NCBI GenBank assembly: GCA_947311515.1
Contig: CAMZLB010000052.1
Coordinates: forward strand, 1 to 35,428
Direction: 5' to 3'
From: Candidatus Moraniibacteriota bacterium
GTDB lineage: Bacteria; Patescibacteriota; Minisyncoccia; Moranbacterales; GCA-2747515
DNA length: 35,428 bases
Shown piece by piece: positions 9,468-19,508 of the stretch; the first letter of the stretch is position 1; each line of letters opens with the position of its first letter. The position numbers and the translations under genes were made by a program. The notes below the pieces were generated by a model. It was not told the DNA's origin, ran no database searches, and saw only the letters and a program-made list of their open reading frames with translations.

Positions 9468-10442
9468 ATGGAGGGAGAAAAAAAAGGATTCAAGAGAAAG
9501 AAGGTGAAAGCTTTGATTCTTGGGGAGCAATTAACTAAGCTTAGAGAGAAGTATAAAGTTAGTATTAATGACTTATCTGTGCATACAAAAATTCAGGAAA
9601 AATATTTAAAAGCACTAGAAAGTGGTTTTTATGATAAATTACCGTCACCTGTTTACATAAGGGGCTATCTAAGAGAGTATGAAAATTTTTTTAATTTAAG
9701 AGAGGAAGTTTTAGTAAAGGTTTTTGAAAAAGAATATAGAATATATATAAACATAAATGAAAAAGATGAGCAAGACGTTGAAGAGTTGTCCAAGATAAAA
9801 ACAAAATCAAAGATTGTAGTTACATTAAAGTTTTTTATAATAACTTTTGTAAGTTTAATTTTTTTATGTATTGTAGGATATCTATATTATGGAGTAAATA
9901 AATTTGTTTCAGCTCCATGGATTACAATTGAGAGTCCAAAAAATGGACTTGAAACAGACAAGAAATCAATTGTTATAGAGGGCTTTACACATCCAGATGC
10001 GATTCTTGAGATAGGAGGAAGAAAAGTATTTGTTGATACAGATGGATCTTTTAGTGAAAGAGTCTCTTTGATGTTTGGTGAGAATTTGATAAATATAAAA
10101 AGTAAAAGTTCAACTAATAAAATTTCAGAAAGAGTTTTAAGAATTTTTTCAACTAAAAAACTATCTAAAAACATAAAAGAAATTACAGAAAAAGAATTAC
10201 AAAATAATATAATTATAAAAAGCAGTGATAAAAATTTTCCAATTTTTGTGAAAATAGATAATTTTGAAAAAGAAGAACTAACTTTAAAAGATTTAGAAGA
10301 ATATCAATTTAATTTTAAAGATAAGATTCTAATAAGTACAAAAAATGGTAGTGATATTAAAATTGTATTAAATGGAAAAGATGTAGGGATTTTGTCAGAT
10401 TATAAAGATAAAACAGAGGGTATAATTTTTGAAAAAAAGTAA
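9468..10442 (+). CDS. RodZ-like HTH_25 membrane protein
   Basis: N-terminal HTH (LGEQLTKLREKYKVSINDLSVHTKIQEKYLKALESG...LPSPVYIRGYLREY), one TM helix, periplasmic beta-rich region. Confidence 0.75.
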   Translation: MEGEKKGFKRKKVKALILGEQLTKLREKYKVSINDLSVHTKIQEKYLKALESGFYDKLPSPVYIRGYLREYENFFNLREEVLVKVFEKEYRIYININEKDEQDVEELSKIKTKSKIVVTLKFFIITFVSLIFLCIVGYLYYGVNKFVSAPWITIESPKNGLETDKKSIVIEGFTHPDAILEIGGRKVFVDTDGSFSERVSLMFGENLINIKSKSSTNKISERVLRIFSTKKLSKNIKEITEKELQNNIIIKSSDKNFPIFVKIDNFEKEELTLKDLEEYQFNFKDKILISTKNGSDIKIVLNGKDVGILSDYKDKTEGIIFEKK

Positions 10443-10680
10443 ATATAGTAAAGATGTTTGTTATAATCGTAGACTGTTATATTTTTTTAATGGGTATGGT
10501 GTGCAATAATTTATTTTAATAGAAAATGAAAATAATTAATATTATTAGAAAACAGTAGGGATGTTATTTTTAATAAAAATGAAGAGGATAAATGTATACT
10601 CTTAGAAGATGAGGGAGAGATGAGGGCTGTTATATTTACACTCAATAAGATAGATAAATAAAATGACATAAAAATTAAAC

Positions 10681-10709
10681 TTGACATAAAAAGTAAAATA
10701 ATGCATTAT
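10681..10709 (+). promoter_or_regulatory. putative sigma70-type promoter
   Basis: TTGACA 10681-10686, 17-bp spacer, CATTAT 10704-10709. Confidence 0.4.
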
Positions 10710-10771
10710 TAAATAATGAGTGATTTGAGTTTTATAAATTGCTCACTAGTACTTTTAAAAAAGGATTTAAA

Positions 10772-11455
10772 ATGGATATAAATATTGAGGAATTTATAAA
10801 AATGATGCAAAGTGTAAATGAACTTCAGAGAACTGATTTATTAAATAAAATAGGTAAGAAACATTACCTACCAACAAGAAAAGAGTTCTTAGAAGCCTTT
10901 GAAAGTACTCCAAGCGAATTGCTTGAGTATTGTTCGTTGAGAAACATATATGAAATATGGACTAAGGAATATATAGAACAAATGGTACGCTATATTTCTA
11001 GAAGAAAGAGAGACAAAAAATTAACTGTGGTAGAAATTGGCGCAGGAGATGGAAAATTATCTCATTTCCTTAGAAAGACCTGGAAGAAAGAAGCTATTGA
11101 TTTAATAGCAACAGACACGGGAGAATGGGATATCCCGAGTGAGTTTGTTGTGGAAAAAATAGGAGTAGTAGAAGCTATCGAAAAATATAATCCGGATATA
11201 ATTATATGTTCCTGGATGGTTCCAGGTATTAATTTATCAATTAGCTTTGATAATGTTCAAGAGTATATCTTGATAGGTGACCCAACTGTATGTGGGTTGA
11301 GAACCACTTGGGAAGAAAACAATAGATATGAAAAAGTAGTTTTAAAATCAATGAAGGAACTTCAGATATGTCATTCTGACATATTAACAAGTAACTTTAA
11401 TAAAAGTAAATCTACGACAGTATCGTTTAGGAGGAGGTGTAACAAGCTTTTATGA
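10772..11455 (+). CDS. SAM-dependent methyltransferase-like protein
   Basis: VVEIGAGDGKLSHFLRK motif I-like. The ORF track starts at a TTG (10739); the internal ATG at 10772 is more plausible. Ends with TGA. Confidence 0.55.
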   Translation: MDINIEEFIKMMQSVNELQRTDLLNKIGKKHYLPTRKEFLEAFESTPSELLEYCSLRNIYEIWTKEYIEQMVRYISRRKRDKKLTVVEIGAGDGKLSHFLRKTWKKEAIDLIATDTGEWDIPSEFVVEKIGVVEAIEKYNPDIIICSWMVPGINLSISFDNVQEYILIGDPTVCGLRTTWEENNRYEKVVLKSMKELQICHSDILTSNFNKSKSTTVSFRRRCNKLL

Positions 11456-11473
11456 TTATCATAAAAGCTTTTT
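11444..11473 (+). terminator. rho-independent-type terminator
   Basis: aagcttttatga-tta-tcataaaagctt-ttt: 12-bp perfect stem. Confidence 0.7.
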
Positions 11474-11690
11474 AAATTATGAAATAAGTATATATGCATA
11501 TTAAATGAGTATCTTGTAGTTTTTTGTAGCGTTAGATAATACGTTATAGGAAATAAATTTTTTTAGTTATGTATTTGCGAATGTTAGTTTTTTAAAGGAA
11601 TGTTTACAAAATTTTATAAATTAACTTTAAGAAGGGACTGCAAAACTAACTTATTATCAAAAATTAATAAAATAGTTCTAAACTATATTT

Positions 11691-11770
11691 TCAAAAGTCT
11701 TTATTTGTAGGGTTTTTTGTAAATTGTATTTTAAAAAAAATAAAAAGAGAAATTTTTAGAGTTTTACAGA
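11691..11770 (+). repeat. dispersed intergenic repeat, copy A
   Basis: tcaaaagtctttatttgtagggttttttgtaaattgtattttaaaaaaaata...tttttagagttttacag; aligns by eye with copies B and C. Confidence 0.65.
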
Positions 11771-12009
11771 TATTCCACAAGTCTAGTGGTAGTTTTTGCT
11801 CATAAATATTTTCTAATTATTATTATTTAGTTAGTTTAATATTTATTTAGAGTGTTGTAAGTAATTGTTGAACTTTTGAGACTCTTAAATTAGACTTTTT
11901 TTTGGTTTAATGTTAAGATACTAGCATCAATAAATACTTATTTGGAGAACCTAAGATGACTAATTTAACAAATATTTTACTTAGAATTTATTAATACTTA
12001 TATACATCT

Positions 12010-13014
12010 ATGACAAAAAAGAAGGAAAATAATGATAATAAACTCAATGAAGCAATAGATGAAATACGATCAAAGTTTGGAGAAGGAATGCTCATGAAAC
12101 TTGGAGAGGTGAGAAAAGTAAATTTAGATTCTATACCGACAGGATCATTATCACTAGATATCGCTCTTGGAATCGGTGGAGTTCCTCGTGGCAGAGTGAT
12201 TGAAATTTATGGACCTGAGTCATCGGGTAAAACAACTCTTGCATTACATATAGTTGCAAACTTACAGAAAAAAGGAGGAATCGCTGCATTTGTAGACGCA
12301 GAACATGCATTAGATCCAGTTTATGCAAAAAAAATAGGAGTGGATACTGATGAACTACTAGTTTCACAACCAGATTCAGGTGAACAAGCTCTTGATGTGG
12401 TTGAGACTTTGGTTAGGTCTGGAGCAGTAGATGTTATAGTTATAGACTCTGTTGCTGCACTTACTCCTCAATCAGAAATTGATGGAGATATGGGAGATTA
12501 TCATGTAGGAAAGCAGGCGAGACTTATGTCACAAGCCCTTAGGAAGCTTACGTCTATTGTAGCTAAGTCAAAGGTTACTGTGATTTTTATAAATCAAATA
12601 AGGATGAAAATTGGGGTAATGTTTGGAAATCCAGAAACCACAACTGGAGGAAATGCTCTTAAATTTTATTCATCTGTGAGACTTGAAGTGAGACGTGCTG
12701 CACAAATAAAAAAAGGAGATGATATCGTAGGAAATAAAGTAAAAGTTAAAGTTGTAAAAAATAAAGTAGCACCACCGTTTAAGGTTGCAGAATTTGATAT
12801 CATGTATAATGAAGGAATTTCTTTATCCGGAGATGTTTTGGAGATTGCTACAAAATATGAAATAATTACAAAAAAAGGACACTCATATAATTATCAGGAT
12901 GTAAAGTTAGGTGTGGGACGAGAAAAAGCAAAAGAAATTTTAAAAAATGATGAAAAGTTGCTAAATGAAATAGCTCAAAAAGTACATAAGGTCATAGAAG
13001 ATAAAATGAATTAA
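12010..13014 (+). CDS. recA: recombinase RecA
   Basis: [13 protein letters not shown] Walker [39 protein letters not shown]. Confidence 0.98.
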   Translation: MTKKKENNDNKLNEAIDEIRSKFGEGMLMKLGEVRKVNLDSIPTGSLSLDIALGIGGVPRGRVIEIYGPESSGKTTLALHIVANLQKKGGIAAFVDAEHALDPVYAKKIGVDTDELLVSQPDSGEQALDVVETLVRSGAVDVIVIDSVAALTPQSEIDGDMGDYHVGKQARLMSQALRKLTSIVAKSKVTVIFINQIRMKIGVMFGNPETTTGGNALKFYSSVRLEVRRAAQIKKGDDIVGNKVKVKVVKNKVAPPFKVAEFDIMYNEGISLSGDVLEIATKYEIITKKGHSYNYQDVKLGVGREKAKEILKNDEKLLNEIAQKVHKVIEDKMN

Positions 13015-13035
13015 GAAATATTAAAGTTAAAAGTT

Positions 13036-14793
13036 ATGAATGATAAAAACAAAAAATTAACTGGAGCGGAAGTTTTACTTAAATCTTTTTCTGAGTTAGG
13101 CCTTGACCTTTTAGTGGGGTATACAGGAGGAACTATAATGCCAGTATTAGATAAACTTGAAAAATTTAAAAATTTAAAATTTATAACATGTAGACATGAG
13201 CAAGGTGCTGGTTTTATCGCACAGGGATATGCAAGAGCTAGTGGTAAAATTGCACCGCTTTTGGTTACTTCTGGACCCGGTATAACGAATACTGTGACAG
13301 CTGTAGCTGATGCTATGTTGGATTCCGTTCCTATGCTTTTAGTTTCTGGGCAAGTATCTCAGGAAGTTGTAGGAACAGATGCTTTTCAGGAGATAGATGT
13401 GTTAGGAATAATGTATCCAATTACAAAATATGCAGTGTTACCAGATAAGGTAGATGATATATCAAAAATAGTAGCTAGAGCAGTATATATAGCTCACCAT
13501 GGTAGAAAAGGTCCTATTTGTATTGATTTACCAAAAAATTTACAATTTGAAATTACAAAAAATACAAGCATACCAAAAAAAGTAAGCTTTCCAGGATTAA
13601 AGGAATGTCTTAAGATGGATAGTAATTTAGAAAGTGTAAAAAAATCACTAGAGCTAATAAAAAATTCAAAAAAACCAGTTGTATTATTAGGTCATGGAGT
13701 AATCATATCAAATTCAAAAGAAGAGGTTTTGAAATTTATAGAAAAAATTAAAGCACCTACAGCACTTACATTACATGGACTTTCAGCTATATCAGCAAAT
13801 CATGAGTTATGTTTGGGTATGATGGGTATGCATGGCGAAATAGAAGCTAATAGAGCAATAGAAGAATCAGATTTGCTTATTGCACTTGGGATGAGATTTG
13901 ATGATAGAGTTACTGGCAAATTATCGGAATATGCCAAAAATGCAAAAGTTATTCATATAGAGATTGATTCTTCAGAAGTAGATAAAAATGTTTTGACTAC
14001 TGTTAGTATCAATGCAGATCTCAAAAAAGCGCTTATAGTATTAAATTCTGAATTAGAAAATGTAGAAATAAATCTAGATGAAAGGGATAAATTTTTAGCA
14101 AGTATTAAAATTAATAAAAAACTAAGTAAAAAGTTTTATAATCATATATTTGATAAGGGCGTGGGAAATTCAGGTAAGTTGCTTATGAGTCATATAATTC
14201 ATAAATTATCAGAATTTACAAGAGGTGAGGACAATATTGTAACAGATGTAGGACAGCATCAAATGCAGGTTGCAAAATTTTATAAATTTAATAAGTTTAA
14301 TAATTGGTTTAGTTCAGGAGGTCTAGGTACTATGGGATTTGGAATTCCTACTGCTATTGGAGTTAAACTTGCGAGACCAAATGAGGAGGTTTGGGTAGTA
14401 GTAGGTGATGGAGGAATACAGATGAATATTCAAGAATTAGGAACAATTCTTCAAGAAAAGTTAAACATAAATATTTTATTACTTAATAATTCATTTTTAG
14501 GTATGGTTCGACAATGGCAAGATTTATTTTTTGAGAAAAAACGAGCGGAGACTACTATGATTTCACCTAATTTTTCATGTATCGCAGAAGCTTATGGATT
14601 AGGATATAGGAAAGTTGAGTCTGTTAATGAAATAGGCTCAGCATTAGAATGGTCAAAGAAAGAAGCAAGAGCTACTATAGTGGAATTTATATGTGATTCC
14701 GATGAAGTAATTTATCCTATGGTACCACCAGGAAATACTTTATCTGAAATGCTAGAAAATGAAGATGATGCGAAGAAAAAGTTAAATATTTAA
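13036..14793 (+). CDS. ilvB: acetolactate synthase large subunit
   Basis: ThDP enzyme fold: GYTGGTIMPVLD, RHEQGAGFIAQGYARA, GLGTMGFGIPTAIGVKLARP, VVGDGGIQMNIQEL. Confidence 0.95.
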   Translation: MNDKNKKLTGAEVLLKSFSELGLDLLVGYTGGTIMPVLDKLEKFKNLKFITCRHEQGAGFIAQGYARASGKIAPLLVTSGPGITNTVTAVADAMLDSVPMLLVSGQVSQEVVGTDAFQEIDVLGIMYPITKYAVLPDKVDDISKIVARAVYIAHHGRKGPICIDLPKNLQFEITKNTSIPKKVSFPGLKECLKMDSNLESVKKSLELIKNSKKPVVLLGHGVIISNSKEEVLKFIEKIKAPTALTLHGLSAISANHELCLGMMGMHGEIEANRAIEESDLLIALGMRFDDRVTGKLSEYAKNAKVIHIEIDSSEVDKNVLTTVSINADLKKALIVLNSELENVEINLDERDKFLASIKINKKLSKKFYNHIFDKGVGNSGKLLMSHIIHKLSEFTRGEDNIVTDVGQHQMQVAKFYKFNKFNNWFSSGGLGTMGFGIPTAIGVKLARPNEEVWVVVGDGGIQMNIQELGTILQEKLNINILLLNNSFLGMVRQWQDLFFEKKRAETTMISPNFSCIAEAYGLGYRKVESVNEIGSALEWSKKEARATIVEFICDSDEVIYPMVPPGNTLSEMLENEDDAKKKLNI

Positions 14794-14802
14794 TATAAAA
14801 AA

Positions 14803-15279
14803 ATGAAAAATTGTCATATAATATTGATATTCGCACAAGATGAAAAAGGTGTTATAGAACGTATAGCTATGTCATTTCGTAGAAAGATGTATAATATAAG
14901 TCAAATATCTACATCTGACACTGAAAAAGAAGGTATAAAAAAGATTACGGTAGAATTAGATAATTTGGAAGATGATAAAATATCTAAAATTTTAAAACAA
15001 ATAAATAAAATAATAGAAGTGATAGATGTTGTGCATATAACCTATGATAAGGCAATAGTTATTAAAGTTGCTCTTGTTAAAATTAAAAATAATGATGATT
15101 ATACACTAAATAAATTACAAAAAATGCAAGAAATAGAAGTATTGAATGTATCAAGAAATAATATAATTTTTAGAGTTATCCAAAATCCAGAGGAGTTAAA
15201 AAAAATATTAGAGAAAATTAGTAAAAATTTTATAATAAATGAAATAACTACAAGTGGAGCAGTAGTTATGGAAAAATAG
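14803..15279 (+). CDS. ilvN: acetolactate synthase small subunit (ACT domain)
   Basis: Directly downstream of ilvB; N-terminal ACT-like region and C-terminal ALS_ss-like region. Confidence 0.85.
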   Translation: MKNCHIILIFAQDEKGVIERIAMSFRRKMYNISQISTSDTEKEGIKKITVELDNLEDDKISKILKQINKIIEVIDVVHITYDKAIVIKVALVKIKNNDDYTLNKLQKMQEIEVLNVSRNNIIFRVIQNPEELKKILEKISKNFIINEITTSGAVVMEK

Positions 15280-15340
15280 ATTTTTAAAAGTATTATTTTG
15301 TTGTGATATAATTTAAATATTAATTTTTTATAATATTAAA

Positions 15341-15886
15341 ATGACAAAGTTATCAGCAGAGAATAGAAATATTCTTTTAAAAAGTATTAGAAATATACCT
15401 AATTTTCCAGAAAAAGAAATTATATTTAAGGATATTACGACACTTTTAAATAATCCAAAGGCTTTTGATATTCTCATGAATCATTTGGAATCTAGATACA
15501 ATAGTTACAACTTGGATTATGTAGTAGGCATTGATGCACGTGGATTTATTTTTGGATCAGTTCTTGCAGACAGGTTAAATGTTGGATTTGTACCAATAAG
15601 AAAGAATGGTAAGTTACCAGCTGAAACAATTTCAGAAAAATATGAATTAGAATATGGTTTTGATGAAGTTCAAATTCACACAGATGCTTTTTGTGATAAA
15701 GAGAATCCAATAGTTTTACTTGTTGATGATTTAATAGCAACAGGAGGAACAGCAGCAGCTGCAGAATTACTCATAAATAAAGCGGGAGCAAATTGTATTG
15801 AATGTTGTTTTGTGATGGAATTGGACTCGTTGAAAGGTAGAGATAAAATAAAAGGTGAAATTTATAGTGTATTAAATTTTTCATAA
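15341..15886 (+). CDS. apt: adenine phosphoribosyltransferase
   Basis: IPNFPEKEIIFKDITTLL, VVGIDARGFIFGSVLA, VLLVDDLIATGGTAAAA PRPP motif. Confidence 0.95.
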   Translation: MTKLSAENRNILLKSIRNIPNFPEKEIIFKDITTLLNNPKAFDILMNHLESRYNSYNLDYVVGIDARGFIFGSVLADRLNVGFVPIRKNGKLPAETISEKYELEYGFDEVQIHTDAFCDKENPIVLLVDDLIATGGTAAAAELLINKAGANCIECCFVMELDSLKGRDKIKGEIYSVLNFS

Positions 15887-15895
15887 AGCATACTT

Positions 15896-15996
15896 CCAAA
15901 AGTCTGTATTTATAGGGTTTTTATAAGCTATATGTTTTTTAAAAAAAACAAAAATAGTAAATTTTAAAGTTTTGTAGAGTTTTTTGAGGAATTACA
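15896..15996 (+). repeat. dispersed intergenic repeat, copy B
   Basis: ccaaaagtctgtatttatagggtttttataagctatatgttttttaaaaaaaac...attttaaagttttgtagag...gaattaca. Confidence 0.65.
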
Positions 15997-16104
15997 ATAG
16001 AAATTTAACAATCGACACAATAATATCTATATGTTATTATTAGTATAATTAAATAGGAATTAACTTTAGTTTTAAGTAGATTAAACTATAAACAAAATAA
16101 AAAA

Positions 16105-17709
16105 ATGAAACAAAATACATTAAACATTGTTATGATTATACTCATAGCATTAGTTATATCTATTGGCATATTTAAGATAATAGACACTTCTCCAGAAATT
16201 GCAGAAAATAAAGAAGATATTAATATTAAGATAAAACAAGAAATAGTGGATGGTAACATGGGTAATTTGTATGCATGTAAAGAAGGTAATAAATTATATA
16301 TAAATAAAATTAATAATGATATAATTGACATAACAATTATTCACTCAGATGAGACCTATAGTTCCATTGTATTAAAAAGAAAAGATACAGATGGTAAAGT
16401 TATTTATGCAGATGAGTACAATAAACATAAATTATCTTTTGTAAAAAAGAAAGCTTCATTTACTATAAATGATAAAAAAGTAGCAACTTCTTGTAAGATC
16501 ATAAGTAAGAAGGAACTTGATTTACCTGAATTATTTGATAAAACAAATGCTATAAATAGTCTATCAGATAGGATGGATTATATGCTATATGGAGATCCAG
16601 CATTTAATCGTGTAGTTGTCATGAAACTTTCTACTTTTGAAAAAGTTGCAGAATTTGAAATTGAAGGAGAAAATGTTTATTGTACTGATCATGTGAGTGA
16701 TAAAAAGTCGTATGTTATACCAAGAGGCAGTGATTTCGTTCAAATAATGAAAGGAAATGCAAGAGAAGGTTTTGAATTGGGTAAAAAAATTAAATTACCA
16801 TTTTATCCAAGAACAGGAGCAAAGAATGATTTTATTGATTTAGAATTGATTAGTAGTAAAAATAAGGCAATGTTTGCTATTTTAGACTTAAAAACTGATA
16901 AAGTTTTATATATTGGTGGAAAGAATGAAGTTACTGATGTGGTTGCTGCATATGGAGGAAAAAATTCAACTGGACATGCAAAATGGATATCAGCAAATTA
17001 TTTTATTTTTTCTGACAGGTCTACGAATGAATTATCTTTGTATCATGTTTCTAGAAAGTCTTCAGAAGAAATCGAAGTTATAAAAACAGATTCTGTTAAA
17101 TTATCTTTTTCAGTGCATACATTTTTTGATATTAAGATAAAATCAGAAGATATTTATGAATTCTATGCTACTTTAGAGGGTGATGATAAGAATAATGGAG
17201 GCGTTGTTGAAATTTTTGTAAATAATGGTAAATTAACTGTTGGTAGAACAGTTATATCTTCAGGAGGAGTTCATCATGCTGAAGCACATCCAACTAAGGA
17301 TTTAATATATATACCGACTGGAAATGGATTTTTAGATATAGTAGATGAAAATACAATGAAGGTTGTAAAAACTATTAAAACCGGTAAAGGTTCTGGGCAT
17401 GTTATATGGGTTCAGGAACACAATATTGCGTTAATTCTTAATCATAATGACACTTACATAACTGTAGTTGACATGGAAAAGCATAAGAAAATAAAAAATA
17501 TAGAAGTGGCAAAAGATAATCCAAAATATGACACAATGTTACAGTCTCATAGTACAAGAGTTAGTCCTGATAGTAAGTATTATTATGGATTTGCAACAGA
17601 TAATGGAACATTTTTTCGTGTCAATTTAGAAAAATTGGAATTAGATAAGGAGTTATATGTAGGAGGAACGCCGAAGCAAGCATCGCAACCTTCTGAGTTA
17701 AATGGTTAA
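16105..17709 (+). CDS. membrane-anchored/secreted beta-propeller (YVTN-like) protein
   Basis: N-terminal signal/TM helix, then propeller-like repeats (DLIYIPTGNGFLDIVDENTMKVVKTIKTGKGSGHVIW...). Confidence 0.65.
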   Translation: MKQNTLNIVMIILIALVISIGIFKIIDTSPEIAENKEDINIKIKQEIVDGNMGNLYACKEGNKLYINKINNDIIDITIIHSDETYSSIVLKRKDTDGKVIYADEYNKHKLSFVKKKASFTINDKKVATSCKIISKKELDLPELFDKTNAINSLSDRMDYMLYGDPAFNRVVVMKLSTFEKVAEFEIEGENVYCTDHVSDKKSYVIPRGSDFVQIMKGNAREGFELGKKIKLPFYPRTGAKNDFIDLELISSKNKAMFAILDLKTDKVLYIGGKNEVTDVVAAYGGKNSTGHAKWISANYFIFSDRSTNELSLYHVSRKSSEEIEVIKTDSVKLSFSVHTFFDIKIKSEDIYEFYATLEGDDKNNGGVVEIFVNNGKLTVGRTVISSGGVHHAEAHPTKDLIYIPTGNGFLDIVDENTMKVVKTIKTGKGSGHVIWVQEHNIALILNHNDTYITVVDMEKHKKIKNIEVAKDNPKYDTMLQSHSTRVSPDSKYYYGFATDNGTFFRVNLEKLELDKELYVGGTPKQASQPSELNG

Positions 17710-17824
17710 ATATTGCTGCAATTCATAACATAAAATATTTATAAAAACGGAATAATTCTGCTAGATTGAAATAGTTATCTGAATATAAATATATTAAGAT
17801 AATGGTAAAAGGTTCTAAGTTTAC

Positions 17825-17853
17825 TTGACAAGACTAATAAATGTGCTATTATA
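17825..17853 (+). promoter_or_regulatory. putative sigma70-type promoter of the L,D-transpeptidase gene
   Basis: TTGACA 17825-17830 and TATTAT/ATTATA 16-17 bp downstream. Confidence 0.5.
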
Positions 17854-17915
17854 TAGATATTAGTGAATGATTTAAGTAATTAAATTATTCGATTTTTCAT
17901 TCAAAATTTATTTAA

Positions 17916-19202
17916 ATGGTTCATAATGTAAAGATAAATTGGTGTATGACGGTAGTTAAAAATAAATTTTTTTTAACTAAAATTTATAGTTTTTACAAAA
18001 AAATAAAAAAGAGTCATTTGCGTACTTTTAATTTTTATTTTAAGCAAAAAATGTTAATAGTGGCAATGGTATTCTTGCCCATGGTTTCAATAACGTCTAT
18101 TTTTTATAGTCAAAAATTACCTAGAGAATCTTATATTTACGATAGTGAATTTCATATTTCTACATCTACAGGAGATATATTGAAAATAGATGAAAGTATT
18201 AATTTTTCATTCATAAAAAGTCAGATACATACAAAAGTTGAAGTATTTCCAGATATTCCAGTTAAAATAATTTGGAATACTAACAAAACAGAGCTTAACA
18301 TTGAACCAGTTAAGACGTGGGGGGAATTTGAATCATACGAAGTAGTTTTAACAAAGTATCTAGATGATGATAATAGTGATGATAAAAGTTCTTCAACTGC
18401 TGTTTATAAATTTAATGTTGAAGAAAAACCTAAAATATTAAAAAGTATTCCGAAAATAGGATCAAAAAAGTCTGTTCTTGAAAATAATAATATAATTAGA
18501 GTTTTTTTTGATAGAAGTATCTCAAATTATGAATTTTTTGTTAAAATAGAGAATAATGAGATATTAAAAACAGATTTTAATTCAGATAATAATTCATTAA
18601 CTATAATATTGAAAGATTCTATAAAAGCAAAGCAGAATTTAGAGATTTCTATTTTTGGAAGATATGATTTTTTAAAAGATGAGATAGATGTTTTAGGCAC
18701 AATATCCATGGAAGTTATTCCTTCTAAGCCAAATAGTTGGCCAATAGATAAAGAAGATAGGTTAAATATTGCGTCAGAATCGACGATACCTTATATTGGT
18801 GATGGTAAATATATTGATGTAAATCTTGAATCTCATATAACAACCCTGTATAGTGATGGAGAAATAATACATCAGTTTATAAATTCGCCTGGAGCCAAAG
18901 ACTCTCCTACAATAAAAGGAGTTTTTAAGGTAAAAGCCAAAGCATTAAAACCAATATCTAATACATTTAAGGTATTTCTGCCTTACTGGATATCGTTTAC
19001 TGATGATGGAATGTATGGATTACATAGCTTAGTTGAATGGCCTGCTAATCATCCAGATTTTCCTAATTCTCCAGGGGGTGGCAAGGAATCTATAAGAAGT
19101 ATAGACAAAGCAATTTCACCAGGATGCATTAGACACACTGATCAAGATTCAAAATTAATTTATGAGTGGGCAGAAATAGGAACTGTTATTTACATATATT
19201 AA
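17916..19202 (+). CDS. L,D-transpeptidase (YkuD domain)
   Basis: TM anchor; C-terminal YGLHSLVEW...SIDKAISPGCIRHTDQDSKLIYEWAEIGTVIYI with catalytic H...SPGCIR. Confidence 0.9.
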   Translation: MVHNVKINWCMTVVKNKFFLTKIYSFYKKIKKSHLRTFNFYFKQKMLIVAMVFLPMVSITSIFYSQKLPRESYIYDSEFHISTSTGDILKIDESINFSFIKSQIHTKVEVFPDIPVKIIWNTNKTELNIEPVKTWGEFESYEVVLTKYLDDDNSDDKSSSTAVYKFNVEEKPKILKSIPKIGSKKSVLENNNIIRVFFDRSISNYEFFVKIENNEILKTDFNSDNNSLTIILKDSIKAKQNLEISIFGRYDFLKDEIDVLGTISMEVIPSKPNSWPIDKEDRLNIASESTIPYIGDGKYIDVNLESHITTLYSDGEIIHQFINSPGAKDSPTIKGVFKVKAKALKPISNTFKVFLPYWISFTDDGMYGLHSLVEWPANHPDFPNSPGGGKESIRSIDKAISPGCIRHTDQDSKLIYEWAEIGTVIYIY

Positions 19203-19228
19203 ACTCAAAGAAGTATAAAAGATAAATT

Positions 19229-19264
19229 AAAAAACACCATTATTTTGAAAAAGGTGTTTTTTAA
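19229..19264 (+). terminator. terminator hairpin
   Basis: aaaaaacacc...ggtgtttttt, 10-bp stem with flanking A/T tracts, just after the transpeptidase gene. Confidence 0.75.
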
Positions 19265-19287
19265 AACAATGATAACACAAAGTCTTA

Positions 19288-19401
19288 TTAGGCTAGTGTA
19301 TTAACAACATAATCTGCTAAAAATAATCCTACTAACAGAGCGAATACTCCAAAAAGAATCATGTTATGTCGATTTTCTGAGTTATTTTTGTTTTTATTCA
19401 T
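19288..19401 (-). CDS. small single-pass membrane protein (37 aa), absent from the supplied ORF track
   Basis: Reverse complement: MNKNKNNSENRHNMILFGVFALLVGLFLADYVVNTLA*. Confidence 0.5.
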   Translation of the reverse strand: MNKNKNNSENRHNMILFGVFALLVGLFLADYVVNTLA

Positions 19402-19463
19402 AATAAAATATTAATTACTTACTTATATTATACAATACAATTTGAAAATTTAAAAGCATATAT

Positions 19464-19493
19464 AAAAACATGAAGTTTACTCCATGTTTTTAT
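19464..19493 (-). terminator. terminator hairpin downstream of sod
   Basis: aaaaacatg...catgttttta inverted repeat 3' of the minus-strand sod gene. Confidence 0.6.
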
Positions 19494-19508
19494 ATGGTTA
19501 AAATCTAG

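Noticed and set aside
9078-9530. 150-aa minus-strand ORF over the ftsK/rodZ junction
   Set aside because: Antisense to two supported genes; no recognisable motifs.
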